Source of the DNA: CAWCGU01 sp963838095
Lineage (GTDB): Bacteria > Actinomycetota > Thermoleophilia > Solirubrobacterales > 70-9
Length of the DNA stretch: 64,000 nucleotides
NCBI GenBank assembly: GCA_963838095.1
Contig: CAWIPO010000008.1
Span: forward strand, 558,001-622,000
Direction of reading: 5' to 3'
Shown here: positions 1 through 9,232 of the stretch, in pieces
Numbering within the stretch: position 1 is the first letter of the stretch
Layout of the letters: the number at the start of each line of letters is the position of its first letter
The notes under the pieces: generated by a model
Databases searched by the model: none
Told to the model about the DNA's origin: nothing
What the model saw: the letters and a program-made list of their open reading frames with translations, nothing else
Translations under genes and position numbers: made by a program

Positions 1-831
1 CCGACGATCGTCGCGCTCACCGAGGGGATCGACCTCGCGCTCGCGAACAAGGAGAGCCTCGTCGTCGGCGGGGAGCTGGTGACCGCGTTGGCCGAGGCGA
101 CCGGAGCCCGGATCATCCCCGTCGACTCCGAACACTCCGCGCTCGCCCAGCTCGTCGCCGCCGAGCCCCCGGGAACGATCGACCGCCTCGTTCTCACCGC
201 TTCCGGCGGCCCGTTCCGTGGCCGATCGGATCTGGCCGGGGTGACCCGAGAGGAGGCGCTCGCGCACCCGACCTGGGACATGGGCGGCAAGATCACGATC
301 GACTCGGCGACGCTGCTCAACAAGGGCCTCGAGGTGATCGAGGCCCACCACCTCTTCGGCTTGCCGTACGAGCGGATCGAGGTAGTGGTTCACCCGCAGT
401 CGATCGTCCACGGGATGGTGCATCTGAACGACGGCGCCTCCCTCGCCCACCTCGGCTACCCCGACATGCGCGTGCCGATCTCCTATGCGCTGCACTACCC
501 CGAGCGGGCTGACGTCCCAGTACAGCGGCTCGATCTCGCGGAGCTCGGCGAGCTCACCTTCGAGGCGCCCGACCTCGAAGCCTTTCCCTGCCTGCGCCTT
601 GCCCGTGAGGCGGGCGAGACCGGGGGGACCGCGCCGTGCATCCTCAATGCCGCAAACGAGGTTGCCGTCGATGCCTTTCTTCAGGACCGGATTTCCTTCA
701 CAGCGATCCCGGGGGTGATCGAGGACACGCTCGCGGCCATCCCGCCGTCGGTGCCCGGCCATTTCGACGATTTGTTTGCAGCCGACGCGGCCGCACGTGA
801 GCAGGCAGCCCGCCTGGGGGCGACTGCATGA
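1..831 (+). CDS. dxr: 1-deoxy-D-xylulose 5-phosphate reductoisomerase, 5'-truncated by window edge
   Basis: IspC/Dxr performs the NADPH-dependent rearrangement and reduction of DXP to MEP, the committed step of the MEP isoprenoid pathway. The frame is open from base 1, so the NADPH-binding N-terminus lies outside the window. Visible family signatures in order are ANKESLV, SEHSAL, the metal/substrate region KITIDSATLLNKGLEVIEA and HPQSIVHGMV, followed by the C-terminal helical domain. The stop overlaps the start of rseP by 4 bp (ATGA), indicating translational coupling. dxr-rseP is a classic bacterial gene pair, with ispG of the same pathway about 6 kb downstream. The family call is certain; only the start is missing. 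Confidence 0.97.
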   Translation, partial: PTIVALTEGIDLALANKESLVVGGELVTALAEATGARIIPVDSEHSALAQLVAAEPPGTIDRLVLTASGGPFRGRSDLAGVTREEALAHPTWDMGGKITIDSATLLNKGLEVIEAHHLFGLPYERIEVVVHPQSIVHGMVHLNDGASLAHLGYPDMRVPISYALHYPERADVPVQRLDLAELGELTFEAPDLEAFPCLRLAREAGETGGTAPCILNAANEVAVDAFLQDRISFTAIPGVIEDTLAAIPPSVPGHFDDLFAADAAAREQAARLGATA

Positions 832-1914
832 GCTGGGCACTGGCGATCTTCGGGTTCATGATGCTCGTCGTCCTCCACGAGCTCGGCCACTTCATTGCCG
901 CGAAGTGGACCGGGATGCGAGTCGAGCGCTTCTTCCTCTTCTTCCCGCCGAAGGTCGCCTCGATCAAGCGCGGCGAGACCGAGTACGGGATCGGCGCGAT
1001 CCCGCTCGGGGGCTTCGTGAAGATCACCGGGATGAATCCGGACGAGGAGCTCGACCCGGAGGTCGCTCCCCGCGCCTACTACCACCAGCCGGTGTGGAAG
1101 CGGATCGTCGTCATCGGGGCGGGGCCGGCGATGAACGTGCTCGTCTGCTTCGTGCTGCTGTTCGTGCTCGCGCTCGGCGGCGAGAAGCAGAGCAACACCG
1201 TCGGCGACATCGAGTCCGGCTCGCCGGCCGCCGAGCAACTCCAAGCGGGCGATCGGATCATCTCCGTTGACGGCGAGACGGGGGAGGGGCTTACGCTCGA
1301 AGAGCGCCTGCAGCTCTTCGCGGGGAACGTCGATTCACACGAATGCGCGCGCGAGCCGCGTGACGGGTGCGCCGCGGAGACGCCGGCGACCTTGACCGTC
1401 GAACGCGACGGGCAGACGCGCGAGATCACGATCACCCCCGTCTACGACGAGGAGTTCGAGCGCAACCGGCTCGGGTTCCGCTACGGCACGGAGTCGATCG
1501 ACGGTGCGGGCGAGGCCGCGGGCGTGTCGCTGGACTTCATGTGGCTGGTGACGAGTCGAGACCCTCTCCACCTTCGCCCAGCTCTTCAAGGCCGAGAAGC
1601 GCGAGCAGTTATCCAGCGTCGTCGGCGCCACCGAGGCGACCAAGCAGGCATTCGATTTCAACACCGAGACGGCGCTGAAGCTGCTCGCGATCATCAGCCT
1701 CTCGCTGGCGCTGATCAACCTGTTCCCGTTCCTGCCCCTGGACGGCGGCCACATCTTCTGGAGCCTGGTCGAGAAGGTTCGCGGCCGTCCGGTCGCGTTC
1801 AGCGTCATGGAGCGCGCGAGCGTGCTCGGCTTCGTTTTCGTGCTGATCATCTTCATGATCGGGCTCACGAACGACATCGATCGCCTCAGCGGCGAGGGGT
1901 TCCAGATTCGTTAG
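828..1914 (+). CDS. rseP: RseP/Rip1-type site-2 intramembrane zinc protease (frameshifted)
   Basis: M50 intramembrane metalloprotease that cleaves membrane-anchored anti-sigma factors and signal-peptide remnants. The zinc motif HELGH is at residues 17-21 in the first membrane segment. The NPGxxFxxxD-like element GAGPAMNVL follows, then a PDZ domain (VGDIESGSPAAEQL onward) and the C-terminal LPLDGGHI metal-ligand motif in the last membrane region. The frame breaks near 1555: removing one base (the T in ACGAGTCGAG) joins the N-terminal part to a C-terminal part ending at 1914 with the catalytic LDGGH. I read this as a one-base insertion error in an otherwise intact gene of about 361 aa. ATG at 828 overlaps the dxr stop. 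Confidence 0.92.
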
Positions 1915-1976
1915 GAGATAATCCCTGACTGCGGTAGTTTCAAGCAGCACACACTTCACGGGAGGAGATCACCGAG

Positions 1977-3791
1977 ATGGAGATGAAGACGGCGGAGCGG
2001 TACGCGAGCGGCGGTCCGGGCCGCGACCTGATCGCGAAGAACCTCGCGCTCGCCTTCCACGCGACCGTCGACCGCTTGGGCGACGAGACGGCCGTCAGCG
2101 ACCCCGAGCGCGGCGTCGAGCTGAGCTGGAACGAGCTCCGCGATCGCGTCAGCTCGCTTGCCGGTGGGCTGGCGAAGCTGGGCGTCGGCAAGGGCGACAC
2201 CGTCGCGCTGATGCTCAACAACCGCTGGGAGTTCATCCCCCTCGACCTCGCGGTCGTCTCGCTCGGCGGCGTCCCGTTCTCGATCTACCAGACCTCCTCG
2301 CCCGAGCAGATCGCCTACGTGGTCGGCGACGCCGAGGCGCGCTTGGCGATCGTGGAGGCCCCCTTCCTCGAAGTGTTCGAGAAGGCCCGAGCGGACCTGC
2401 CGGGGATCGAGAAGGTGGTCGTCGTCGACGGCGAGGGCGGGGACATGACCTTCGACGAGCTGGAGAAATCGGGAGAGGGATTCGACGTCAGCGAGAGCGT
2501 CGACGCGGTCGGTCCGGATGACCTGCTGACCCTGATCTACACGTCCGGCACGACCGGGCCGCCCAAGGGCGTCCAGCTCTCCCATCGAAACCTGATGAGC
2601 CTGGTTTCGGGAATCGATGACGTGATCGACTTCCCGGAGGACGGCGGAGGGATCATCTCCTGGCTCCCCGCCGCCCACATCGCGGAGCGCGGCGCGCACT
2701 ACTACGTGCCCGTTTCCCGGGGCCTCTCGATCACGATCTGCCCTGACCCGCGCCAGATCATCGATTTCCTGCCCCGCGCAAGGCCGGCCTGGTTCTTCGC
2801 CGTGCCGCGCATCTGGGAGAAGCTCAAGGCCGGATTGGAGTCGAAGTTCGCCTCGATGCCGGATGAGCAGAGGGAGCCCGCCCAGAAGGGCGTCGAGGCC
2901 GCGATTCAGAAGGTGCGGCTGGAGCAGGCGGGCGAAGAGGTGCCCGAGGCGCTGGCCGCCGCGGTCGCCCAGGCCGATGCGGCGATGTTCTCCGAGCTGC
3001 GCAAGATGCTGGGGCTGGACCGCGCGGTTTCGGTCAACGTCGGGGCCGCCCCTACACCGGTCGAGGTGCTGGAGTTCTTCCACGCGATCGGAATCCCGAT
3101 CGGCGAGCTGTGGGGAATGTCCGAGACCTGCGGGGCCGCAACCGTGAACCCGCCCGACAAGGTGAAGGTCGGCACCGTTGGCCCTCCGCTGCCCGGCTTC
3201 GAGATCAAGCTCGCGGAGGACGGCGAGGTGTTCGTGCGCGGTGCGGCGAACATGGTCGGCTATCGCAACCTGCCCGACAAGACCGCCGAGACGATCGACG
3301 AGGACGGCTGGCTGGCGACCGGCGACATCGGCGAGCTCGACGACGACGGCTATCTGAAGATCGTCGATCGCAAGAAGGAGCTGATCATCAACGCCGCCGG
3401 CAAGAACATGTCGCCGGCGAACATCGAGGCGAAGATGAAGAGCGCGAGCCCGTTGATCGGCCAGGCGATCGCGATCGGCGACGCTCGTCCCTACAACGTC
3501 GCCCTGCTCACCCTCGACCCGGAGTACGCGCCGGTCTGGGCCCAGAAGCAGGGCATCTCCGACACCTCGCTGGAGTCGCTGGCCGAGGACGAGAAGGTGA
3601 TCGCCGCCGTTCAGGAGGGCGTCGACGCGGCGAACACGCAGATGGCCCGCGTCGAGCAGATCAAGAAGTTCACCCTGCTCGGCGGCGACTGGCTGCCAGG
3701 TGGCGATGAGTTGACGCCGACGATGAAGCTGAAGCGCAAGCCGATCAACGAGAAGTACACCGAGGAGATCGAGGCGCTTTACGGCTCGTAG
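1977..3791 (+). CDS. Long-chain fatty acid-CoA ligase (FadD15-like AMP-dependent synthetase)
   Basis: ANL-superfamily enzyme that adenylates a fatty acid with ATP and transfers it to CoA. The 604-aa protein has the P-loop-like motif YTSGTTGPPKG near residue 190, the A5 motif GMSETCG near residue 380, the ATGD motif in WLATGDIGELDDDGYL and the hinge region DRKKELI. The length suits long-chain and very-long-chain ligases of the FadD15 group. A strong GGAGGAG at 1961-1967 sits 9 nt before ATG 1977. It follows rseP by 62 bp on the same strand and separates rseP from ispG, which are usually adjacent. Chain-length preference cannot be read from sequence; a link with the WS/DGAT enzyme at 26.5-28 kb is inferred only. 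Confidence 0.93.
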   Translation: MEMKTAERYASGGPGRDLIAKNLALAFHATVDRLGDETAVSDPERGVELSWNELRDRVSSLAGGLAKLGVGKGDTVALMLNNRWEFIPLDLAVVSLGGVPFSIYQTSSPEQIAYVVGDAEARLAIVEAPFLEVFEKARADLPGIEKVVVVDGEGGDMTFDELEKSGEGFDVSESVDAVGPDDLLTLIYTSGTTGPPKGVQLSHRNLMSLVSGIDDVIDFPEDGGGIISWLPAAHIAERGAHYYVPVSRGLSITICPDPRQIIDFLPRARPAWFFAVPRIWEKLKAGLESKFASMPDEQREPAQKGVEAAIQKVRLEQAGEEVPEALAAAVAQADAAMFSELRKMLGLDRAVSVNVGAAPTPVEVLEFFHAIGIPIGELWGMSETCGAATVNPPDKVKVGTVGPPLPGFEIKLAEDGEVFVRGAANMVGYRNLPDKTAETIDEDGWLATGDIGELDDDGYLKIVDRKKELIINAAGKNMSPANIEAKMKSASPLIGQAIAIGDARPYNVALLTLDPEYAPVWAQKQGISDTSLESLAEDEKVIAAVQEGVDAANTQMARVEQIKKFTLLGGDWLPGGDELTPTMKLKRKPINEKYTEEIEALYGS

Positions 3792-3856
3792 GGGACGGCG
3801 CGTTACGCGCGTCTGAACCGCCGCGCCCAAGCGCGCGCCTGGCTAGGGTTTGCCCG

Positions 3857-4774
3857 ATGAGAGGGGTAGCGGGCGTCGTCGCGCTCGGGGTGTGGTTGCT
3901 GGTCGCGTTCGCCGGTTCGGCGCACGCCGCGCCGCCGTGCCCGAAGCAGCCCGAGGCGCGGACGCTGGTGGAGCTGGGCAGCACGCTCGAGTCGATCATC
4001 GCCGGGCCCGATGGACGGCTCTACTTCACCGATGCCGACGCCGGTGAGTTGCTCGTTCTCCCGAGGCCGGGGGCGGAGCCGAAGGTGCTCCTGGACGGAA
4101 TCGATGCGCCTGGCGGGCTCACCTTCGATTTTGACGGCTCGCTGATGGTTGGCTTCGGCAACTCCATCCCCGGGGGGACGGCCGGCAACGTTTCCCCGAT
4201 GGCAGGGCTGCTGCGTGTGGACATCCGCAGTGGTGAGTCCGAGGTGGCCGTCGAGGGCCTCGCGATGGCCAACGGCCTCGCTACCGGGCCCGACGGCGCG
4301 ATCTACGCATCGGATGATTTCGGCACCGGCATCGATCGCGTGGTCGCGAGCGAGGTTCAGAGGAGCTGGGCGAGCGTGGTGTCCTCAAACGGACTGGTCG
4401 TCGACAGGGCGGGCGAGAACCTCTATGCGGCCCAGACTTTTCAGCCGGCCGCGATCGTCAAGGTGCCGATCGCCGATCCTGCGAGCGCTTCGACCTATGT
4501 CCAGGCTCCGCCCGGCGACACCTCCGCCGGCCCCGATGGGATGACCCGCGACGGGCTCGACCGCCTCTACGTCGCCGCAAACGGCGCCGGCCAGATATGG
4601 CGCGTCAACCGCAAGCGGGAGATCTGCTCATTGGCCGAGACAGCGCCGCTGGGCCCGAGCGCCGTCAGCTTCGGGCGCGGCCGCAAGGGCCCGTTCCCGC
4701 GCACCAACCTCTACTTCGTCAGCTTCCAGGGCCAGCTGGTGGAGCTGGAGGGCGTGCTGCGAGGCCAGCGCTAG
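3857..4774 (+). CDS. Secreted SMP-30/gluconolactonase-like beta-propeller protein
   Basis: A 305-aa exported protein. Residues 1-24 form a signal peptide (hydrophobic VVALGVWLLVAFAG, cleavage after AHA). The mature part carries repeated propeller-type strands with the pattern 'G-x-x-GPDGxxYxxD' (IIAGPDGRLYFTD, LATGPDGAIYASD, GPDGMTRDGLDRLYVA), typical of the SMP-30/NHL six-bladed propeller family, whose members are lactonases or binding scaffolds. The sequence does not show a substrate. The start is ATG 3857 after a weak AGGG. It converges with the secreted protein at 4782-5709, leaving a 7-bp gap. The catalytic role is uncertain; the fold is reasonably sure. Confidence 0.75.
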   Translation: MRGVAGVVALGVWLLVAFAGSAHAAPPCPKQPEARTLVELGSTLESIIAGPDGRLYFTDADAGELLVLPRPGAEPKVLLDGIDAPGGLTFDFDGSLMVGFGNSIPGGTAGNVSPMAGLLRVDIRSGESEVAVEGLAMANGLATGPDGAIYASDDFGTGIDRVVASEVQRSWASVVSSNGLVVDRAGENLYAAQTFQPAAIVKVPIADPASASTYVQAPPGDTSAGPDGMTRDGLDRLYVAANGAGQIWRVNRKREICSLAETAPLGPSAVSFGRGRKGPFPRTNLYFVSFQGQLVELEGVLRGQR

Positions 4775-4781
4775 CGGCCGG

Positions 4782-5709
4782 TCAGTCCTCGACGACCCTG
4801 AAGCGGTCCGTGTCCGCGGACTTGTCGACGTTGCCCGCCTCGTCGGTCGCCCGGACCTTGAAGCTGTGGCTGCCCTCGTCGAGCCGCCTCAGCCGCTTCG
4901 GCGACGTGCACGACTTGAACGGCTTCTTGTCGATCTTGCACTCGAACGTCGAGCCCGGCTCGTCGGAGCGGAACCTGTAGACCGCGGTCGGCTCCTCCAG
5001 CCGGTTCGACGGTTCTTTGGTGATCGTCGTCTGGGGCGGGTCGTTGTCGTTGCCGCCACCGGTGCACGCGGTTTCGGTCGGAGCGACCGTGTTGTTGCGC
5101 GGAGTAAGGCTCGTGACCGAGAAGTCGACCGAGCTGTCGTCGGTGTCGTCACCGGGCTCGAGCAGGGTCGCGCACCCCCGCGCAATCGAACGTGAGATCG
5201 AGGACCCGGCGGGGATCCCACCGGGAGCCTCCGGCAACCCGGTCGCGCCCGGCAGCGCGCCCGCGCCTGTGAAGTTGCCCCAGGAGACGCAGTCGGGAGG
5301 GGACGCGTCCGCGAAGCACACGGCCCCACCTGTCGTAGTGCCGGGGAAGAGTGCATCGTGGAGCTGGTCGTAGACGAGGTCGGGGTTGCCGGTGGTGGCC
5401 GTATCGCCGATCAGGATCGTGCGCTGGGTATCGCCGTTGGGGACGTTGGCGGTGAACAGCGCGGAGCCCAGCAGGCTACCCGTACGCGGTGTAGTAGTCG
5501 ACATCGTGGCCGAGCACGAAGTTCTGGCCGGCTGTGTGCATCTGCAGCTCGATGAACGCATCTTGGGACGTCGAGTTGGTCCCGGGATAGACCTCGCTCA
5601 CCTTCATCAGGTGGAAGGCGGCTTGGGCCGACCCGGCGCCGACGGTCAGCGTTGCCAGAACGGCGCCGATCGCGACCGCGGTTGAGAGACGTTTACTGAT
5701 GCCGGGCAT
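4782..5709 (-). CDS. Secreted protein with lamin-tail-like N-terminal region (frameshifted)
   Basis: Exported protein of about 308 aa: signal peptide (TAVAIGAVLATLTVGAGSAQA), then an N-terminal region beginning HLMKVSEVYPG followed by FIELQM, PNGDTQRTILIG and DCVSWGNF. These elements are shared with its neighbour at 5714-6871 and resemble lamin-tail-domain proteins in which EVY...EFVELQ is the first strand pair. The C-terminal part (TTITKEPSN... FECKIDKKPFKSC... SFKVRATDEAGNVDKSADT) is an Ig-like domain common in secreted actinobacterial proteins. The frame breaks near 5474; deleting one G of the GGG after TAC restores continuity and aligns with the paralogue. Function unknown, probably extracellular adhesion or binding. 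Confidence 0.7.
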
Positions 5710-5713
5710 CCTG

Positions 5714-6871
5714 TCAGTCCGTGAGGTTGATCGTGCGCCGCTCCTCGCTCGTGTTCCCGGCGGGATCGGTGGCCGTTACCTTAAGCCTAGCCTTCTGGGT
5801 GCCGTCTTCAAGGGCGTTCCTGACCTGCTCGAGCGCCTTCGGGGCGAGCTTGAACCGCAGCCTCACGCTCTGACCCCCGGTGACCGTCTCCGTCACCGTC
5901 TTGAACTTCCACAGCCTCCGGGGGCCGGGCACTTTCACCGTTCCCGTGCCCACCAGAGTCGCCCCCTCGTCCGCGCTGACGCGAAGCGAGAGCTTGTCCA
6001 CGTCCTGCTTCTTCGCCCCGTTCACCTGCTGGGTCGGGTCTCTGTTGTCGACGCCCGGCGGACAGCCATTCGCGCCCAGTGCCGCGGTCGCCGGGCACTG
6101 GTCGGTGGCATCTGGGACGCCGTCTCCGTCCCCGTCCCCGTGGGTTGGGGTGGGGCAGCCGTTCGGGGTGCTCGCCGGGAAGTTCTGGCAGGCGTCGAGG
6201 GTATTGGGGATCCCGTCACCATCGCTGTCGGGCGGGCACTCAGTCTCCGTCGAAGCGACGGAATTGGGGCGCGGCGACGGGTTCGTCGCTGTGAAGTCGT
6301 TGGCGCTGACGTTGGTGTCGTCCGCGAACTCGTGCAGCGTCGCGCAGCCGGAGCCGATGTTGCGGGTCAGCGACTGGCCATCGGGGATTGCAGCCGCGGG
6401 AGTGCCGGACGACGAGGTCCCGGCCGGAGCAACGGTGGCGGCGCCCCAGCTGACGCAATCCAGCGACCCGAATGCAGTTGAGTTGAAACAGGCCGAGCCA
6501 CCGCTGCCATCAGTGGGAAACGCGCAGGCAAGCGTCAGGTCGAGCGTGACGCCGAAGGTGCCCTCGACCAAGGGACAGCCGGCGAGGATCGTGCGTTGGT
6601 TGTCGCCATTGGGTGGGTTTGACGCAAATGTCCCCGCGGCGGTTGGGCTTCCGGCCGCGTCGTACAGGCGCACGCTCGAACCGCCACCGGAGGTCACTTG
6701 GTTCTCGCCGGCCGAGGTGAGCTGGAGCTCGACGAACTCCGCCCCGGGAACGGCCGAGGACCCCGTATAAACCTCGCGGATCTTCACCAGGTGGTGAGCC
6801 GCGCCCGCCGTCTGGACCCCGACAAGACACGCCAGCCCAGTCACCAAAGCGCATGCAAGAGCCCTGCGCAT
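5714..6871 (-). CDS. Secreted protein: lamin-tail-like domain, thrombospondin type-3-like Ca repeats, Ig-like tail
   Basis: A 385-aa exported protein. The signal peptide MRRALACALVTGLACLVG ends near AGA-A. The N-terminal domain (HHLVKIREVYTG, EFVELQLTS, PNGDNQRTILAG, DCVSWG) is paralogous to the gene downstream. Then come Asp-rich calcium-binding repeats of thrombospondin type-3 type (DSDGDGIPNTLDACQ, GDGDGVPDATDQCP) and a C-terminal all-beta domain. The reading frame stays open further upstream into ispG, but the signal peptide fixes the start at ATG 6871. It is divergent from ispG with only 36 bp between starts. The pair looks like a local duplication. Calcium-stabilised, surface-exposed; function unknown. 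Confidence 0.75.
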   Translation of the reverse strand: MRRALACALVTGLACLVGVQTAGAAHHLVKIREVYTGSSAVPGAEFVELQLTSAGENQVTSGGGSSVRLYDAAGSPTAAGTFASNPPNGDNQRTILAGCPLVEGTFGVTLDLTLACAFPTDGSGGSACFNSTAFGSLDCVSWGAATVAPAGTSSSGTPAAAIPDGQSLTRNIGSGCATLHEFADDTNVSANDFTATNPSPRPNSVASTETECPPDSDGDGIPNTLDACQNFPASTPNGCPTPTHGDGDGDGVPDATDQCPATAALGANGCPPGVDNRDPTQQVNGAKKQDVDKLSLRVSADEGATLVGTGTVKVPGPRRLWKFKTVTETVTGGQSVRLRFKLAPKALEQVRNALEDGTQKARLKVTATDPAGNTSEERRTINLTD

Positions 6872-6907
6872 GGCCGGAGCATACGCCGCCGCTGTCATCA
6901 TGTCCAC

Positions 6908-8164
6908 GTGGCCTCCAAGCGCCAGATATTCGTCGGCGGGGTGCCGATCGGGGGCGGTGCGCCGGTCGTTGTGCAGACGATGACCAAGACCGAGACCGCC
7001 AACCTCGAGGCGACGATGGATCAGATTCGCAAGGTCGCCGAGGCCGGCGCCGACCTCGTCCGCGTCGCCGTGCCGCGCGACGACGACGCCGTCGCCCTGA
7101 AGACGATCGTCAAGCAGTCGCCGATCCCCGTGATCGCCGACATCCACTTCAACCACACGTTGGCGCTGAAGGCGATCGACGCCGGCGCTCACTGCATCCG
7201 GCTGAACCCGGGCAACATCGGCGGCCGCGAGAAGGTCGCCGAGGTGGCGGCGAAGGCGACCGCCGCCGGGGTCCCGATGCGGATCGGCGTCAACTCCGGC
7301 TCACTGCCCAAGCACCTTCACGAGCTCGAGCGCGAGCAGCCGGTCGAGGCGCTCGTCGCCGCCGCGGTCGAGTTCGTCGAGCTGATGGAGTCGCTCGACT
7401 TCGAGAACTTCAAGGTCTCGATCAAGTCCACCAACGTCCCGAACACGATCGCGGCCAACCGCCTGCTCTCCGAGCGGATCCCGTACCCGCTCCACCTCGG
7501 GATCACCGAAGCGGGGACGAAGTGGTCGGGGTCGCTGAAGTCCGCCGTCGGCCTCGGCACACTGCTGGCTGATGGTGTCGGCGACACGATCCGGATCAGC
7601 CTCTCCACCTTCCATGCCGAGGAGGAGGTGAAGGTCGCCTGGGAGATCCTGAAGGCGCTTCACCTGCGCGAACGCGGCCCGGTGCTGATCGCCTGCCCCA
7701 CCTGCGGCCGGCTCCAGTTCGACATGGACACGGTGGTCGCCGAGATCGAGCGCCGCCTCGAGGCCTACACGGAGCCGATCGAGGTCGCCGTGCTCGGTTG
7801 CGCCGTGAACGGGATCGGCGAGGCCTCGCACGCGGACTTCGGGATCACCGGCGCCAAGAACGAGGGCCTGATCTTCGCTCACGGCAAGCCGCTGCGGAAG
7901 GTCCCGCAGGACGAGCTGGTGAGCGCGCTGTTCGAGGAGATCGACAAGTCCGTGGGGCGCGGGGGAGAGGTCGAGGTCGATCCCGCCAAGTCCGCCGAGG
8001 GCGCCGAGTGGCTGGCGCGGATCGAGGAGGAGAACGCCGACGAGCTGACGCCGGAGCGGATCGCGGCGATGGAGCATGAGGCCGCCAAATCGGGCGAGAC
8101 CGACAAGGTGCTGCTCGACGAGGAAGCCTCGCCGACGGCAGGGCGTCGCTTTACGCGGGCGTAG
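6908..8164 (+). CDS. ispG: 4-hydroxy-3-methylbut-2-en-1-yl diphosphate synthase
   Basis: IspG/GcpE converts MEcPP to HMBPP using a [4Fe-4S] cluster, the penultimate MEP-pathway step. The 418-aa protein has the TIM-barrel N-terminal part (GGGAPVVVQTMTKT, ADIHFNHTLAL, RLNPGNIGG) and the C-terminal cluster-binding part with cysteines in LIACPTCGR and AVLGCAVNGIGEASHADFG. GTG 6908 is chosen because the protein then begins VASKRQIFVGGVPIGGG; upstream codons belong to the divergent gene. It serves the same pathway as dxr at the left edge. The 3' end overlaps the convergent gene by 14 bp. The C-terminal extension after the cluster domain is Glu-rich and variable. Confidence 0.96.
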   Translation: MASKRQIFVGGVPIGGGAPVVVQTMTKTETANLEATMDQIRKVAEAGADLVRVAVPRDDDAVALKTIVKQSPIPVIADIHFNHTLALKAIDAGAHCIRLNPGNIGGREKVAEVAAKATAAGVPMRIGVNSGSLPKHLHELEREQPVEALVAAAVEFVELMESLDFENFKVSIKSTNVPNTIAANRLLSERIPYPLHLGITEAGTKWSGSLKSAVGLGTLLADGVGDTIRISLSTFHAEEEVKVAWEILKALHLRERGPVLIACPTCGRLQFDMDTVVAEIERRLEAYTEPIEVAVLGCAVNGIGEASHADFGITGAKNEGLIFAHGKPLRKVPQDELVSALFEEIDKSVGRGGEVEVDPAKSAEGAEWLARIEEENADELTPERIAAMEHEAAKSGETDKVLLDEEASPTAGRRFTRA

Positions 8165-9176
8165 CGGAGCTGGTCTCCGGCACGACGCACACCATCCCCT
8201 CCGAGAAGCCCTGGGCCGCCATCCCCGTCGCGTGGTTGAAGCGGGCGCGGAAGTTCTCGATCGCGATCGCGCTCGTCAGCTCGACCAACTGGGCGTCGTC
8301 GAAATGCTCCCGTAGGCGCGCGAACAGCTCTTCGTCCACCTCGGCGGGAGAGCGGCTCATCGCGGTTGCGTAGTCGAGAACGAGGCGCTCGAGCTCGTCG
8401 AACGCCGGGCTCTCGCGATGGCGGGGCATCTCGCGCAGCTGCTCGTCGGTGACGCCGTGCTCGCGGCCGATCATCGAGCCGAAGTCCATGCACCACTCGC
8501 AGCTGACGACAGTCGCGGCCTTGATCTCGCCCAGCGCCTTCAGCTTCGCGGGCACCTTGTTGGAGCGATCCAGCGCCATCTCGAAGCCGCCGTAGCCGAT
8601 CGCGAGCTTCGGGTGATGGGCGAAGACTCCGCCGGGGGTGACCTCGTTGCCGTACTCGCGGCGCGCGTACCACGAGCCGAACCGCGCGAGCATGCCCTTG
8701 GTGCGGGGCGCGATTCTGGCCGCGCCGTTTCCCTGCGCTCGAACCGGGGTGGCTTGCGGCCGGCGGCGATCGCGAGAGAGCCACAGCAGGAGGCCGGCCA
8801 CCGCGATCGTGGATACCAACGCCACGTTGCTGACGACGCGGTCGCCCGTGGGCAGAACATCATCCGCGCCGAGGTGAAACACCGTATGCGGGATCTGAAA
8901 GACCAGGTAGGAGATCAGGGCCGCCTGGACGAGCTTGTGGCCCATCCACACGGCGGCGAGGATCAGCATCACTCCCGTGGCGGCAAAGAACGCGCCGGCG
9001 TCGAGCGCCAGGTGGTCGTTGTATGGCCCGTACGCAGGAAGCCAGTCGCTTGCGAGCGGACCGGGAAAGCTGCCGAACCAGCCGCTGGTATCGACGATCG
9101 CCCACAGCCCGATCAGCAGCTGGGAGAGCCCCAAGGCGACGAGTCCGAGCCGGATGGTGCCTTTGTGTGCCTGCAT
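8151..9176 (-). CDS. Four-TM membrane domain fused to AhpD/carboxymuconolactone decarboxylase-like domain
   Basis: A 341-aa fusion. Residues 1-150 hold four hydrophobic segments (for example LGLVALGLSQLLIGLWAIV, SNVALVSTIAVAGLLLWL) in a DoxX-like arrangement. Residues about 185-335 form an AhpD/CMD-like alpha-helical domain with the CxxC pair in VSCEWCMDFGSMIG, preceded by LGEIKAATVV. In AhpD the CxxC is a peroxidase-linked redox site followed by His three residues later; here Gly occupies that place. The start ATG 9176 is divergent from the TetR gene at 9251, and two palindromic operators lie between them, so TetR control is likely. Role inferred: membrane-associated thiol redox or stress enzyme; substrate unknown. 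Confidence 0.72.
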   Translation of the reverse strand: MQAHKGTIRLGLVALGLSQLLIGLWAIVDTSGWFGSFPGPLASDWLPAYGPYNDHLALDAGAFFAATGVMLILAAVWMGHKLVQAALISYLVFQIPHTVFHLGADDVLPTGDRVVSNVALVSTIAVAGLLLWLSRDRRRPQATPVRAQGNGAARIAPRTKGMLARFGSWYARREYGNEVTPGGVFAHHPKLAIGYGGFEMALDRSNKVPAKLKALGEIKAATVVSCEWCMDFGSMIGREHGVTDEQLREMPRHRESPAFDELERLVLDYATAMSRSPAEVDEELFARLREHFDDAQLVELTSAIAIENFRARFNHATGMAAQGFSEGMVCVVPETSSATPA

Positions 9177-9201
9177 GTTCGCTGTCCTCCTGATGGTCGC
9201 T

Positions 9202-9219
9202 ACCGAATTGTGGTTCGGT
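9202..9219. promoter_or_regulatory. TetR-type operator, copy 1
   Basis: The 18-bp inverted repeat ACCGAATTGTGGTTCGGT has ACCGAA/TTCGGT half-sites. It lies 25 bp upstream of the membrane/AhpD fusion start, in the divergent promoter region. The centre is 31 bp from the second copy, about three helical turns, so two dimers would bind the same DNA face. Assignment to the adjacent TetR protein is inferred from position and symmetry. Confidence 0.8.
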
Positions 9220-9232
9220 TATCCGCTACTCT

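Noticed and set aside
12..63. Many long open frames on the strand opposite to real genes, for example opposite fadD, proS, rny and ftsK
   Set aside because: High GC removes stop codons from shadow frames; these frames lack family motifs, have Arg/Gly/Ala-biased composition and lie wholly over well-supported genes.
3790..3815. GCGCGTTACGCGC hairpin after the acyl-CoA ligase as a terminator
   Set aside because: Stem is only five base pairs with a tiny loop and no T-tract; such palindromes are common by chance at this GC content.
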